Assembly: GCA_002344345.1 (NCBI GenBank)
Contig: DDTL01000115.1
Location: 11,251 to 75,250, forward strand
DNA from: Saprospiraceae bacterium UBA2365
GTDB taxonomy: Bacteria; Bacteroidota; Bacteroidia; Chitinophagales; Saprospiraceae
DNA: 64,000 nt
Reading direction: 5' to 3'
Numbering within the stretch: the stretch's first letter is position 1; each line of letters opens with the position of its first letter. Shown piece after piece: positions 8,872 to 19,200 of the stretch. The position numbers were made by a program, and so were the translations under genes. Below the pieces are notes generated by a model. It had not been told where the DNA came from. It ran no database searches and saw nothing but the letters and a program-made list of their open reading frames with translations.

Positions 8872-9408
8872 CTATGGCAAAATGCGTTTCAGGGTATTTT
8901 CCTTATGCCTCAAATAATGCATGATCACACCCAGCACATGAGCTATCAATAACGCGATCAGCAGCTTGACCAGAATTTCATGCACCTCCAGTGAAGGAAA
9001 ATCCATATCTGTAGGTAATAAATTATAATCTCCACTCATGACTGCTTCACCCAGTTCTGCGGAGATGTTTGTTATGATGCCAGACAAAGCGAGGAATATC
9101 AGCACCCAATAAAATGAATACTCGATCCAGATCACCAGTTTATTATGGAATGCACTGCCCGTTTCCAGTTTGGCCGGGCGTGGTTTTTTGAAAAAGAACC
9201 AGGTCCTGAGCAGGGTCAATAAAAATATCAGGTTGCCCAGGATAAAATGCACCTTATACAATTGGATTTTTTCCGGTCCTGCCGGCAGGTCTGCCATAAT
9301 GGATCCGGTCGGGATCATCGCTAATATCAGCAGCAGGCTCAACCAATGGATGACAATCGTACCTTTACTGTATTTTTCAGACAAATTGTTTTTTACTGTG
9401 GTTTGCAT
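8872..9408 (-). CDS. Cytochrome b561 family membrane protein
   Basis: 178 residues with four transmembrane helices. Candidate haem-ligand histidines sit in helices as in the prokaryotic b561 family: TIVIHWLSLLLI, YKVHFILGNLIF, EVHEILVKLL and IAHVLGVIMHYL. This family passes electrons between quinol and an acceptor in the inner membrane; in E. coli it acts as a superoxide:ubiquinone oxidoreductase. Length matches the family (~175-190). ATG 9408 begins the protein a few residues before the first helix region. No redox partner is adjacent. Confidence 0.85.
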   Translation of the reverse strand: MQTTVKNNLSEKYSKGTIVIHWLSLLLILAMIPTGSIMADLPAGPEKIQLYKVHFILGNLIFLLTLLRTWFFFKKPRPAKLETGSAFHNKLVIWIEYSFYWVLIFLALSGIITNISAELGEAVMSGDYNLLPTDMDFPSLEVHEILVKLLIALLIAHVLGVIMHYLRHKENTLKRILP

Positions 9409-9624
9409 ATCGTTGAATTTTAATGATTATAAAAATATTCTGTCCAATGAACAGGCTCAAAATTATGCAGAAAAAAAACCAGGATTTTTTTTGATAAATA
9501 TCCCAAATATAAAGCAAAATCATGACGAATTAATCGTTTTCCATCAATCAAAGCAGTCTGCGTCCGCTTTAATTGCTAAAGTAACTGAAATTTTTAAATA
9601 AAAAGATATTTTATCACTGCTGAC

Positions 9625-10079
9625 CGACAAAAATTCTAAAGGTATTTTATGTCCGGTCAACCGGCCAATACAACGAAATAGATCTGAGTACAAATGATCT
9701 TGCATGGACAGGTAACCTCAAAACCATCATAAATCCTGACAAAAAGACGGAAATACAATTATTGCTCAATTACAGCGCTCCTGTTGAATGGCCACAGTTC
9801 AGTACCAGTGAGATATATTATGCAGATATTGCCGTAAAGCGAACATTATCCGGCAATAAGTTTTCTGTTAGCCTGACCTTGACAGATGTTTTCAATACAC
9901 GAAATTAGGAGATACATTCAGACAACGCAATTTATAAACTCAACAATTTTAGTAAATCTGAAACCAGCATTTTTTGGGTAGGTATGTCGTATAGTTTTAA
10001 TTCCTTTAAAGGCAGTAAAGCTCAGAAGAACGGGGAAAATGAAAATGAGGGAGGAATACTGATCAAACTTGGACAATAA
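9625..10079 (+). pseudogene. 3' remnant of outer-membrane receptor (beta-barrel) gene
   Basis: Read in one frame from about 9625, the translation gives barrel strands typical of the C-terminus of the outer-membrane beta-barrel family of TonB-dependent receptors (PF14905 type): TEIQLLLNYSAPVEWPQFST, YYADIAVKRTLSGNKFSVSL, LTLTDVFNTRN, then a TAG stop at 9906-9908. The same frame continues with IFWVGMSYSFNSFKGSKAQK and ends at TAA 10077-10079. The TDVFNTR...FWVGMSYSFN pattern is the usual end of such barrels. The N-terminal plug and most of the barrel are missing and the internal stop is unambiguous, so this is a decayed fragment. Confidence 0.7.
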
Positions 10080-10395
10080 CAATTGTATGATCCAAAGGTT
10101 TTTCCTGGACTTTTCAAAAGAGACGTCCCCAAGATGGGTTAAGTAGCTGAATAGTGGATTATGTTTAGAATTTGAATTCAGTATTTTACTCCACAAAGTA
10201 TGAGGAGCAGGAACAAAGCTCAAAAAAGTAATTTTTTACTGCCAATTTCTGTCATTCGGTAAAAACTTACATGGCTTTTGCCACACCATTTCCATAAATC
10301 AATCGTTTAATCTATTTTTGACCTTTTTTGGAAAACAATACAGGTCTCCAAAAAGTTATCAGTACACATTTTTGATTGAGTATAAAAATTTACAA

Positions 10396-11364
10396 ATGAA
10401 CAACAGATACGCAAATGATGTAGAAGCAGTGGACGGACTGGCCCGTTCATATCAGGATCTTAAAAAAGAAATCGGTAAAATGATCATCGGACAGGATGAA
10501 GTAGTGCAATCCGTCCTGATGAGTCTTTTCAGCAACGGACACAGTTTGCTGGTGGGCGTGCCCGGACTGGCAAAAACGTTGTTGATCCAGACTATTTCTG
10601 ACGTGCTCGATCTGTCTTTCAAAAGAATACAATTCACTCCTGACCTGATGCCTTCTGATATCACCGGGACAGAAATACTGGATGACAGCCGGAATTTCCG
10701 CTTTAATAAAGGACCTTTATTCGCCAATATCGTTTTAGCCGATGAGATCAACAGAACTCCGCCCAAAACTCAGGCAGCACTACTCGAAGCCATGCAGGAA
10801 AGGTCTGTAACCGTAAGCGGAATTTCCTATGCATTGCCCAAACCTTTCTTTGTACTGGCAACGCAAAACCCGATCGAACAGGAAGGTACTTATCCGCTTC
10901 CTGAAGCACAGCTCGACCGGTTTATGTTCAATATTGACCTGGATTATCCTTCATTTGAAGAAGAGATCGAAGTGGTTAAAAATACTACCTCTGATAAAGT
11001 CATCGACTTAAAACACGTACTCAATGCTGAGGAGATATTGTTTTTTCAACAATTGGTCCGTCGTATTCCCATCGCAGACAACGTATTGAGCTATGCTGTA
11101 ACACTTTCTTCCAAAACAAGACCCAAAACCGGAAATGCCCCAGACATGGTCAATCAATACCTTTCCTGGGGCGCCGGACCACGTGCTTCCCAATATCTGG
11201 TGGTTGGCGCTAAATGCCACGCAGCTATCCATGGAAAATATTCCCCGGATATTGAAGACGTGAAAGCGGTGGCGCATATCGTACTGAAGCACAGGATCGT
11301 TCTGAACTATAAAGCGGAAGCGGAAGGTATTGCTGAGAAGGATATCATAGATGGGTTGTTGTGA
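10396..11364 (+). CDS. MoxR-family AAA+ ATPase
   Basis: 322 residues from ATG 10396; the frame opens 26 codons earlier, but homologues begin near the MNNRYANDVEAV stretch. Walker A is GVPGLAKTLL, Walker B is IVLADEINRTPPKTQAALLEAM, sensor region VLATQNPIEQEGTYPLPEAQ, and the C-terminal lid contains GAGPRASQYLV. MoxR ATPases act as chaperone-like remodelers, usually beside DUF58 and VWA-domain genes; here none is adjacent. The protein stops at KDIIDGLL, about 8-10 residues shorter than many homologues, which may be a natural variation or a small 3' truncation beside the palindrome cluster. Confidence 0.9.
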   Translation: MNNRYANDVEAVDGLARSYQDLKKEIGKMIIGQDEVVQSVLMSLFSNGHSLLVGVPGLAKTLLIQTISDVLDLSFKRIQFTPDLMPSDITGTEILDDSRNFRFNKGPLFANIVLADEINRTPPKTQAALLEAMQERSVTVSGISYALPKPFFVLATQNPIEQEGTYPLPEAQLDRFMFNIDLDYPSFEEEIEVVKNTTSDKVIDLKHVLNAEEILFFQQLVRRIPIADNVLSYAVTLSSKTRPKTGNAPDMVNQYLSWGAGPRASQYLVVGAKCHAAIHGKYSPDIEDVKAVAHIVLKHRIVLNYKAEAEGIAEKDIIDGLL

Positions 11365-11404
11365 TAAGTCCGGATTGAACAACCAATTTGCGTTCTTATC
11401 AGCG

Positions 11405-11605
11405 TGTAATTGTCCATATTCGACAAAATAAAATGTGTTTTTGTCCAAATTGGACAAAAACAGATCTACACTTCAGTTTATTTTTGTCTTGAATTAAAGA
11501 AGACCGATAGCGAAAACTGAAGTCTTTGAAAACCAGTTCTTCAATTGATTTGCCGAAAACAGATCTATCAGAAAAATTCACCATACTGATAGATCTTCGG
11601 CAGAT
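11405..11605. promoter_or_regulatory. Cluster of palindromes upstream of gyrB
   Basis: Contains a perfect palindrome with 13-base arms and a 1-base centre at 11436-11462 (TGTTTTTGTCCAA / TTGGACAAAAACA), a similar weaker site about 35 bp before it (TGTCCATATTCGACA), an inverted pair ACTTCAGTTT (11470-11479) / AAACTGAAGT (11514-11523), and a hairpin at 11552-11602 (GCCGAAAACAGATCTATCAG with CTGATAGATCTTCGGC). The TGTCCA-n3-TGGACA core looks like a dimeric regulator's operator; no regulator gene is adjacent. Confidence 0.45.
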
Positions 11606-11636
11606 TTGCCGCAATCTTTGAAATGCTGTAATTTTT

Positions 11637-11815
11637 TGTAGTTATTTAGGTGGTTAGCAATTTGTTTGTTAGCTTGTTTGTCTCTTGGAATTAAGCGGGT
11701 ACATTGAGAAAAAGACACGTGATTTGTTCCGGAATCAGAAGTTTTAACCCTTGGTTTAAATCATTAGCTAAAAGACTATTGAGCAAAACATAAAGACTAC
11801 TGAGCTAAACAATTA
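11637..11815 (+). repeat. Family 2 intergenic repeat, complete copy
   Basis: Begins TGTAGTTATTTAGGTGGTTA and ends TGAGCTAAACAATTAC. Between them are several GCTAA/TTAGC and AGACT motifs and a conserved GATTTGTTCCGGAATCAG stretch. Shares order and spacing with 20975-21135, 38691-38868 and (reversed) 29504-29677. Confidence 0.8.
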
Positions 11816-11853
11816 CAATTTTTTAATAATTCATATTGTTTTAAGCTTTCAAA

Positions 11854-11884
11854 TTGGCTATCCCCGCATTTTTTTGTACCTTTG
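11854..11884 (+). promoter_or_regulatory. Bacteroidota-type promoter of gyrB
   Basis: TTG at 11854-11856 (-33), 20-bp spacer, TACCTTTG at 11877-11884 (-7, consensus TAnnTTTG). It lies 28 bp upstream of the gyrB start, so the leader is short. Confidence 0.7.
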
Positions 11885-11911
11885 TGTGTTTTTCAAAAAA
11901 TCGTTAGGTAA

Positions 11912-13855
11912 ATGAGTAACTCGAACAACTATGATGCCAGTAATATACAGGCGCTGGAAGGATTGGAAGCGGTCAGGAAAAGACCTGGTATGTATATTGG
12001 AAGCACTGATATTAAGGGTCTTCATCACCTCGTTTGGGAGGTTGTGGACAATTCAATAGATGAACATCTTGCCGGCTATTGCGATAATATAGAATTATTT
12101 ATCCACAAAGACAACAGCGTTACAGTCAAAGACAACGGACGGGGAATTCCCGTCGGGATCCACGAAAAACTCCAGAAATCAGCCCTTGAAGTCGTAATGA
12201 CGGTTTTGCACGCAGGTGGCAAATTCGATAAAGACACTTATAAAGTTTCAGGTGGTTTGCATGGCGTGGGTATCTCCGTAGTGAATGCCCTTTCAAGCAA
12301 ACTGATCGTTGAAGTGCACAGAGATGGAAATGCATATGGTCAAACCTATAACCAGGGCGTGCCCGAAGAACCTGTCAAACCAATCGGGGAAGCAACAGGG
12401 ACTGGTACATATGTTACTTTTTGGCCGAATCCTGATATCTTCGAAACGACCGTTATTGATGCAGGCACTCTGGTCGCCCGGCTTAAAGAACTTGCATACC
12501 TGAATAAAGGTTTGAGCCTCATCATGACAGATGAAAGGGAGATCACCAAGGATGGATCTCCGAAGGTTTACAAGTTCCATTCAGAAGGCGGACTGAAAGA
12601 ATTTGTTTTGTATCTTGATGAAACCAAGGTACCCTTGATCGATGAAGCGATTTATGTCACTGGTGAAAAAGATAATGTGATCGTGGAAGTTGCCATGCAC
12701 TATAATACCGGCTATACTGAAAACATACTTTCCTTTGTCAACAACATCAAGACGGCTGACGGAGGAACCCACGTCAATGGATTCAGACGTGCCATTACCC
12801 GGGAATTTAAAAAATACGGTGATACCAATGCATTGTTTAAAAAGGTCAGTTTCGAACTCAGTGGCGAGGATTTCCGCGAAGGATTGACCGCCATCGTCTC
12901 CGTTAAAGTTCCTGAACCACAGTTCAAGGGACAAACTAAGGGTGAACTGGGAAACTCAGAAGTGACGGCCATCGTATCCCAACTGGTAGGTGATGCCTTG
13001 AAAATTTTCCTGGAAGAAAATCCCAGACTCGCAAAAACCATTGTCGATAAAGTGATCCTTGCTGCGACCGCCAGGAATGCTGCCCGTAAAGCCAGGGAAA
13101 TGGTTCAGCGAAAAAACGTACTGACAGGTGGAGGTTTACCAGGAAAACTGGCGGATTGCAGTTCGAAAGATCCGGCCATTTCAGAAATATACCTGGTGGA
13201 AGGAGATTCTGCTGGTGGAACAGCAAAACAAGGCCGTGACAGAAAATTCCAGGCAATTCTTCCACTTAGAGGTAAGATTTTGAATGTGGAAAAAGCACTG
13301 GAATACAAGATCTACGAGAACGAAGAGATCAAAAATATGTTCACCGCATTAGGTGTCCGGATTGAAGAAGTTGACGGTGAGCGCATTTTGAACGTTGAAA
13401 AATTACGGTACCACAAAGTCATCATCATGACCGATGCTGACGTGGATGGGAGCCACATTTCCACACTTATTCTGACCTTCTTTTTCCGTTATATGAACAG
13501 ATTGATCAAGGAAGGACACATTTATATCGCCACTCCGCCACTTTACCTCATCAAAAAAGGTAAAAACTCGGTTTATTGCTGGAATGAGAAGGAAAGGGAA
13601 GAGACCGTTAAAAATCTTGCTGTAGGTGAAAATGATAAAGCCGTCAAAATCCAACGTTACAAAGGTCTTGGAGAGATGAACGCTGAACAGCTCTGGGAAA
13701 CCACCATGGACCCGGATACACGTATCCTCAAACAAGTCAGTATAGACGATGCGGTTGAAGCAGACAGGATTTTCTCGATGTTAATGGGCGATGAAGTTCC
13801 TCCAAGAAGGGAATTCATTGAAGACAATGCTCTCTATGCCAGAGTTGATGCGTAA
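11912..13855 (+). CDS. gyrB: DNA gyrase subunit B
   Basis: 647 residues. ATP-hydrolysing subunit of type II topoisomerase, which introduces negative supercoils together with GyrA (not in the window). The GHKL ATPase shows VVDNSIDEHLAGY (about 44-56), DNGRGIPVGIH and GGLHGVGISVVNALS; the ATP-contacting loop is QTKGELGNSEV. The TOPRIM domain has EIYLVEGDSAGGTAKQGRDR and MTDADVDGSHISTLI (about 510). The C-terminus is RYKGLGEMNAEQLWETTMDP. Length and motifs fit GyrB from this phylum better than ParE. ATG 11912 follows a clear promoter at 11854-11884. Confidence 0.97.
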   Translation: MSNSNNYDASNIQALEGLEAVRKRPGMYIGSTDIKGLHHLVWEVVDNSIDEHLAGYCDNIELFIHKDNSVTVKDNGRGIPVGIHEKLQKSALEVVMTVLHAGGKFDKDTYKVSGGLHGVGISVVNALSSKLIVEVHRDGNAYGQTYNQGVPEEPVKPIGEATGTGTYVTFWPNPDIFETTVIDAGTLVARLKELAYLNKGLSLIMTDEREITKDGSPKVYKFHSEGGLKEFVLYLDETKVPLIDEAIYVTGEKDNVIVEVAMHYNTGYTENILSFVNNIKTADGGTHVNGFRRAITREFKKYGDTNALFKKVSFELSGEDFREGLTAIVSVKVPEPQFKGQTKGELGNSEVTAIVSQLVGDALKIFLEENPRLAKTIVDKVILAATARNAARKAREMVQRKNVLTGGGLPGKLADCSSKDPAISEIYLVEGDSAGGTAKQGRDRKFQAILPLRGKILNVEKALEYKIYENEEIKNMFTALGVRIEEVDGERILNVEKLRYHKVIIMTDADVDGSHISTLILTFFFRYMNRLIKEGHIYIATPPLYLIKKGKNSVYCWNEKEREETVKNLAVGENDKAVKIQRYKGLGEMNAEQLWETTMDPDTRILKQVSIDDAVEADRIFSMLMGDEVPPRREFIEDNALYARVDA

Positions 13856-14176
13856 AATTTCTTTTAGTGTTTCAAGTAGATCAGATAAAGGCCAGATCTG
13901 CCTCAGATCTTGATTCTCGATAACTACCTGATTGTTTAGCTATCGGATTAGATGTTAAGTGTATTTGAACCAGATGAAAATAAAATTTTAATCCGTAAGT
14001 TGAACCGTTGTTTTCTTTCAGCACCCTATTTTAAAATAGCTATTTGAGTGCAGGTTTTGGCTTTAATAACAAAAATGCATAATATCCCTTGATTTCAAAA
14101 TCCACAAGCGGGTAAATTTATCTGGTCAGTTGTTTGTTTTGCAAAAAGATGATGCTAAAAATTTTATTTTGAAATT
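13856..14176. other. Intergenic region after gyrB, nothing recognised
   Basis: About 320 bases between the gyrB stop and repeat copy B. No terminator hairpin with a convincing T-run and no open frame of note. Confidence 0.4.
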
Positions 14177-14403
14177 TGAGTCCACTCTGAAAAGTCTTTG
14201 CTCCCTAAATCCCTTCTGACGTTTTCAGTCAGTACACGCACCAACGTTTTTAGTCAGTACAGGCATAAAAGGTGGCTTTTAATTTGTTGATTTTCAATCG
14301 TTTCCCTTTAGTTTTGTGCTGATCTTTGACGTCAATAGATTGGGTTAAAAAACGATTGAAAATCAACAAATTGGACTTTTCGGAGCAGACTCAGATTTTG
14401 TCA
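14177..14403 (+). repeat. Family 1 palindromic repeat, copy B
   Basis: Ends TGAGTCCACTCTGAAAAGTC and GGACTTTTCGGAGCAGACTC(A). Contains two TGACGTTTTCAGTCAGTA-type tandem units (14218-14260 region) and the long hairpin arms TTTGTTGATTTTCAATCGTT and AACGATTGAAAATCAACAAA. Lacks the 31-nt GACGAAGCAAGC loop module of copies C and F. Confidence 0.85.
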
Positions 14404-14575
14404 ATTAATGAGTTAAGATCTCCGGGGAATCCCAATTTCTCCTATAAATCTGTGTGGCTGATAAATTATTACATCAGATAAAGTCAAATCATAATTGCCA
14501 AATAAAATTTGGATAAAGTTGTGCTGAATTTGCTTAAATTATAGGTAATTTTTAGCACAATTAAGCATTAAAAGC

Positions 14576-14583
14576 TATTTTTG
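14576..14583 (+). promoter_or_regulatory. Probable -7 box of the antiporter gene
   Basis: TATTTTTG matches TAnnTTTG 30 bp before the start codon. The -33 element is poor (TTTAGC about 20 bp upstream). Confidence 0.4.
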
Positions 14584-14612
14584 TCCTTCATTAATAAAAC
14601 AAAATTTATACT

Positions 14613-15914
14613 ATGATCGAAAAAACTATGCCATTATGGGCTTCCATTCCTTTTGTCATCATGCTCGCCATGATCGCTGTAGGTCCGTTGACATTTCACC
14701 ATTGGTGGGAAAACAACAGGAATAAGTTGATTGTATCACTTGTTTTAGGTATACCTACCGCTGTCTACCTGATTGTTCAGGGATTGACAGAAGCGTTGCT
14801 ACATCAGGTATTTTATGATTATATACCTTTCATCATACTGTTAGGTGCCTTGTTTACCATTACCGGAGGTATACACCTCAAAGGTGATATTCAGGCTAAA
14901 CCTTCTACAAACCTGATTTTCCTGGCGATTGGTGCGGTTTTGGCTTCCATAATGGGAACCACCGGTGCCGCGATGTTATTGATTCGCCCGGTCATTCGGA
15001 CGAATTCGGAAAGAAAGTATAAAGTCCACACCATTTTATTCTTCATTGCCATCGTTGCCAACTGCGGAGGTTTACTGACACCACTTGGTGACCCGCCTTT
15101 ATTCCTTTTATATCTTAGAGGTGCGTCCTTTGACTGGTTCCTTCATATGTGGCCTGAATGGCTTTTTGTAAATGGTGTTTTATTACTGATCTATCTTGCT
15201 GTAGACACCTATTTCCACAAAAAAGAGCCAGCTTCAAATATTGTTGCAGATAAAACCCAGATCGAGCCCATCAGGATCACTGGAAATATCAATTTCCTTT
15301 TCCTTTTAGGCGTTGTATTGTCCGTTGCATTTTTGAACCAACAATACATTCATGCGATCCATGATAACCACGCTTTTGGTTTTATAAGAGAAATTGCCAT
15401 CCTTGCTATGGCTGTTTTATCCCTCATATTCACTAAAAAATCTCTGAGGGTCGAAAATAAATTCACCTGGGAACCAATCAAAGAGGTGGCATTTTTATTC
15501 CTCGGAATTTTCGTGACTATGGTACCTGCATTAAAATATCTTGCTGAAAATGCTGCATCTTTCGGCATTGAAACTCCAGTCCAGTTTTACTATGCTACGG
15601 GTGCCCTTAGTTCATTTTTGGATAATGCACCAACTGCTGTTTCTTTTCATAACCTTGCATTGGGTTTAGGTGACCTTCATATCGGAGGCAAAATAGTAGC
15701 AGGAATTCCCGAAATACTTTTGACCGCAATATCAGTAGGCGCTGTATTTTTTGGTGCGATGACCTATATTGGCAACGGACCAAACTTTATGGTTAAAGCC
15801 ATAGCTGAAGAAAACAAAATAGATATGCCAAGTTTCTTCGGCTACATGATCAAATTCACCCTGATCATATTGCTGCCAGTATACATTATAACACAACTGT
15901 TGTTTATTCATTAA
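14613..15914 (+). CDS. NhaD-like sodium:proton antiporter
   Basis: 433 residues, about 11-12 hydrophobic helices, of the ion transporter/CitMHS superfamily. Motifs fit the NhaD branch: GALFTITGGIHLKGDI, IGAVLASIMGTTGAAMLLIR, ANCGGLLTPLGDPPLFLLYL, SSFLDNAPTAVSFHNLAL and FFGAMTYIGNGPNFMVKAI. The TPLGDPP and DNAPT segments are re-entrant loops that form the ion pathway in this superfamily. It exchanges internal Na+ for external H+ at the inner membrane. Monocistronic, followed by a strong hairpin terminator. Confidence 0.88.
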   Translation: MIEKTMPLWASIPFVIMLAMIAVGPLTFHHWWENNRNKLIVSLVLGIPTAVYLIVQGLTEALLHQVFYDYIPFIILLGALFTITGGIHLKGDIQAKPSTNLIFLAIGAVLASIMGTTGAAMLLIRPVIRTNSERKYKVHTILFFIAIVANCGGLLTPLGDPPLFLLYLRGASFDWFLHMWPEWLFVNGVLLLIYLAVDTYFHKKEPASNIVADKTQIEPIRITGNINFLFLLGVVLSVAFLNQQYIHAIHDNHAFGFIREIAILAMAVLSLIFTKKSLRVENKFTWEPIKEVAFLFLGIFVTMVPALKYLAENAASFGIETPVQFYYATGALSSFLDNAPTAVSFHNLALGLGDLHIGGKIVAGIPEILLTAISVGAVFFGAMTYIGNGPNFMVKAIAEENKIDMPSFFGYMIKFTLIILLPVYIITQLLFIH

Positions 15915-15961
15915 GAATTGATAGTTGAAGGCTGTAAACCTTTAAAATTTTCAGGAACAAT

Positions 15962-15993
15962 GGCGCTCTCAACCCATGGCTGAGAGCGCCTTT
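15962..15993 (+). terminator. Terminator after the antiporter gene
   Basis: Perfect 10-bp stem GGCGCTCTCA (15962-15971) / TGAGAGCGCC (15981-15990) with a 9-base loop and a short TTT, 48 bp past the stop codon. Confidence 0.65.
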
Positions 15994-16215
15994 CCATTGG
16001 TGACTTTTCATCCTGAAATTATTAAATTACACCAAATTGCCCATAGTCTCCAGGATTAAGGTATTGAACCCCGACAGGCTAAAAGTCTCACGGCTAAAAG
16101 TCAATCTGACCAATCAATTACCCTTCGACCCAATTTGTTTTACCAAATTACATCCTTTCAGGCAGGCTATTTGAATATATTATTATAATTTGCATCTTTT
16201 CTAATAAATACCCTC

Positions 16216-19200
16216 ATGATGCAACAACAATTCGCTGATTTAACAAAAAAACAACAGGTTCAGGTATTTCTTGATGCTTTTGAATTGCTGAATGAAAATC
16301 AAAAAGAAGCAGTGACCCAAATTGAAGGACCACTTTTTGTTTTAGCCGGTCCCGGAACGGGAAAAACACAGATCCTGGCTTTGCGATTGGGCTATATTCT
16401 TCAACAAACAGATACCCAGCCATATAATATTCTTTGCCTCACTTATACGGATGCCGGGACCATCGCCATGAGAAAGCGTCTGCTTCAATTCATTGGCCCA
16501 ACTGCCTACAATCTCCACATTTATACCTTTCATGCATTCACAAATCAGGTGATCAGGGAAAATATGCATTTTTTTGGCGGCATCAGGGAACTTCAACCGC
16601 TCACAGATCTTGAAAAAACCGAAGTGTTTATGGATCTGATCGATCAGATACCGCCGGACAATCCTTTGAAAAGATTTAAAGGTTCTGTATATTATGATAA
16701 GAAAAACCTCGAAAGTCTATTCAACGACATGAAAAGAGAAGGCTGGGATCCGGAATTTGTCAGGATCAAGGTAGATCAATACCTCGAAAACCTGAAAGAT
16801 GATCCTGACATGTATTATAAAAGGCGAACCCCTACTAAAGCCAAAATTTACGAAAAAGGGGATTTTAAGGAAGGAGCTTATCTGGAAATTCTGGAAAAAA
16901 TGAATCGCCTGAAAGCTGCGGCAGAACAATTCACCGTATATGAAAACATGCTCAGAAACAGGGCTCGTTACGACTACGACGATATGATCCTTTGGGTACT
17001 AAAAGCATTTGAAGAACATCCTCAACTGCTGCTAAAATATCAGGAACAATACCTCTATTTCCTCGTCGATGAATACCAGGATACCAATGGCGCACAGAAT
17101 AAAATTCTGGAAAAACTGATCGATTATTGGGAATCTCCCAACGTTTTTGCAGTAGGGGATGACGACCAGGCAATCTATCGCTTTCAGGGTGCCAATATGG
17201 AAAATATACTCAATTTCGTGGCAAAATACCACCCGAAAGTTATCGTACTCAATCAGAATTATCGTTCCAGTCAACTGATCATCGATGCCAGCTCGAGTCT
17301 GATCAGTAACAATGAACAAAGGCTGACCAAACAGTTGAGCATTGACAAAGACTTCTCGGCTGCCGGCAGCAATGCAGCCTTACCAATGAAAGTAAACATA
17401 ACTTCTTATCCTAATCCGGCTCAGGAAGAAGCTGCAATTTTCTGGGAGATTCACAAACTTAAAAATGAGGGTTTCCCCCTTGATAAAATAGCTGTCATAT
17501 ATCGGAATCATAAACAGGTTGAAAATCTTACTAAAGTACTTGAAGGAGAAAATTTCCCTGTAAATATCCGTAAAAAACTGGACATCCTCGCCGAACCGTT
17601 CATCATCAACATTCTGGAATTACTGCAATTGATACATTTCGAACTGAAAGAAACCGGGTTGAGGGAAGATCTGCTTTTTAAAACCCTGATCTCCCCTGTT
17701 TTCGGTATTTCATACGCAGATACCATAAAAATAAGTAAAGAAACTGCTTATAAACGGGATTCCAAAGAGAAAAAATACTGGATGGAGGTCATCTCGGAGA
17801 AAGAAAATCTGATCCGGCTGGGAGTAGGTGAAGCTGATAAGATCTATCGTGTTTATGAACTGCTGTCCAAGTGGATCAACCTGGCTCCCACTGTCACTGT
17901 CCAGCATTTGTTTGAAAAGATCATTACCGAAAGCGGCATCCTGAATGAAGCACTTTCTGCACCTGACAGCCAATGGAAAATACAGTTACTTACCAGCTTG
18001 TTCGATTTTATCAAAACTGAGGGCGTCCGGAATCCGTTTATGAAATTATCGGATTTCATCGATTCGCTCGACAAAATGAAACAAAGCGGCATTGCGCTGC
18101 CTCTTGTAAAAATCGTATCATCAAATGATGGTGTTAATTTTATCACAGCACATTCAGCCAAAGGCCTTGAATTCCAAAAAGTGTTTCTAATAGGTGTTAA
18201 CAAGGATAATTGGGAAGGCAAAAGAGCAAGCAATACGGGTTTCAGCTATCCGCCAAACATCCTGCTGGCCAATGCAGAGAACAAGGAGGAAGATGAAAGA
18301 CGTGTTTTTTATGTGGCTGCGACAAGAGCTGAACAAGAGCTTTTTATCTCTTACGCTGATTCTAAAGACGACGGTAATTTGCTTGAGAGTTCAAGGTTTA
18401 TCACGGAATTGACTATGGCTACCAATGCCGTCATTCAAAAAAACTGCCTCGTAGATGACGAACCATTGATACGTTATAAGGGGAAAATCATGAAGGATCT
18501 CCTGCTTCCACCTCATGAATGGATTGATAGATCACTGATTGACAAAATATTGGAAGATTATGAGATGAGTGTAACGGATTTGAACAAATACCTCAACTGT
18601 CCTGTAACATTTTATTATGAAAACATTATCAGGGTACCGTCAGCCCGAACTTCAGGTGCAGGATTCGGTTCAGCCATACATTATGCTTTGGAACAATTTT
18701 TTAAAGAAAGCAAATCACTTAACAAAAAAGGATTTGGTACGGCTCAGTTACTGGTGGATTATTTTAAAACCGGGATGATGATTTACAGGTCGCACTTTAC
18801 CGAAAAAGAATATGAGAATCTTCTATATCACGGAACTGACATTCTGACCAAATACCACGCGGACCAATTATCATCATGGTTTGAACCGGATGATTACAGT
18901 TTGGAACACTACATTTCCAATGTTCAATTCAAAAATATCCCCATCAAAGGAATGATCGATAAGATCGAATATTTCAAAGATTCTGTTCATGTGATCGATT
19001 ATAAAACCGGTAAACCTGCAAATGCCAGAAAAATGGTTTCCCCGCCTAAAAAAGATGATGATCCGGGTGGTGATTATTGGCGACAGCTCATTTTTTACAA
19101 AATCTTACTGGACAACGACCCGAAAAATAAATGGGTTGCCCGGACCGGTTCAGTATTCCTGATCGAACCGGACAACGATGGTTCATTCTATAAGCACAAG

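Noticed and set aside
9170..9601. 143-codon plus-strand frame over the cytochrome b561 gene
   Set aside because: It is mostly the antisense of a well-supported membrane protein.
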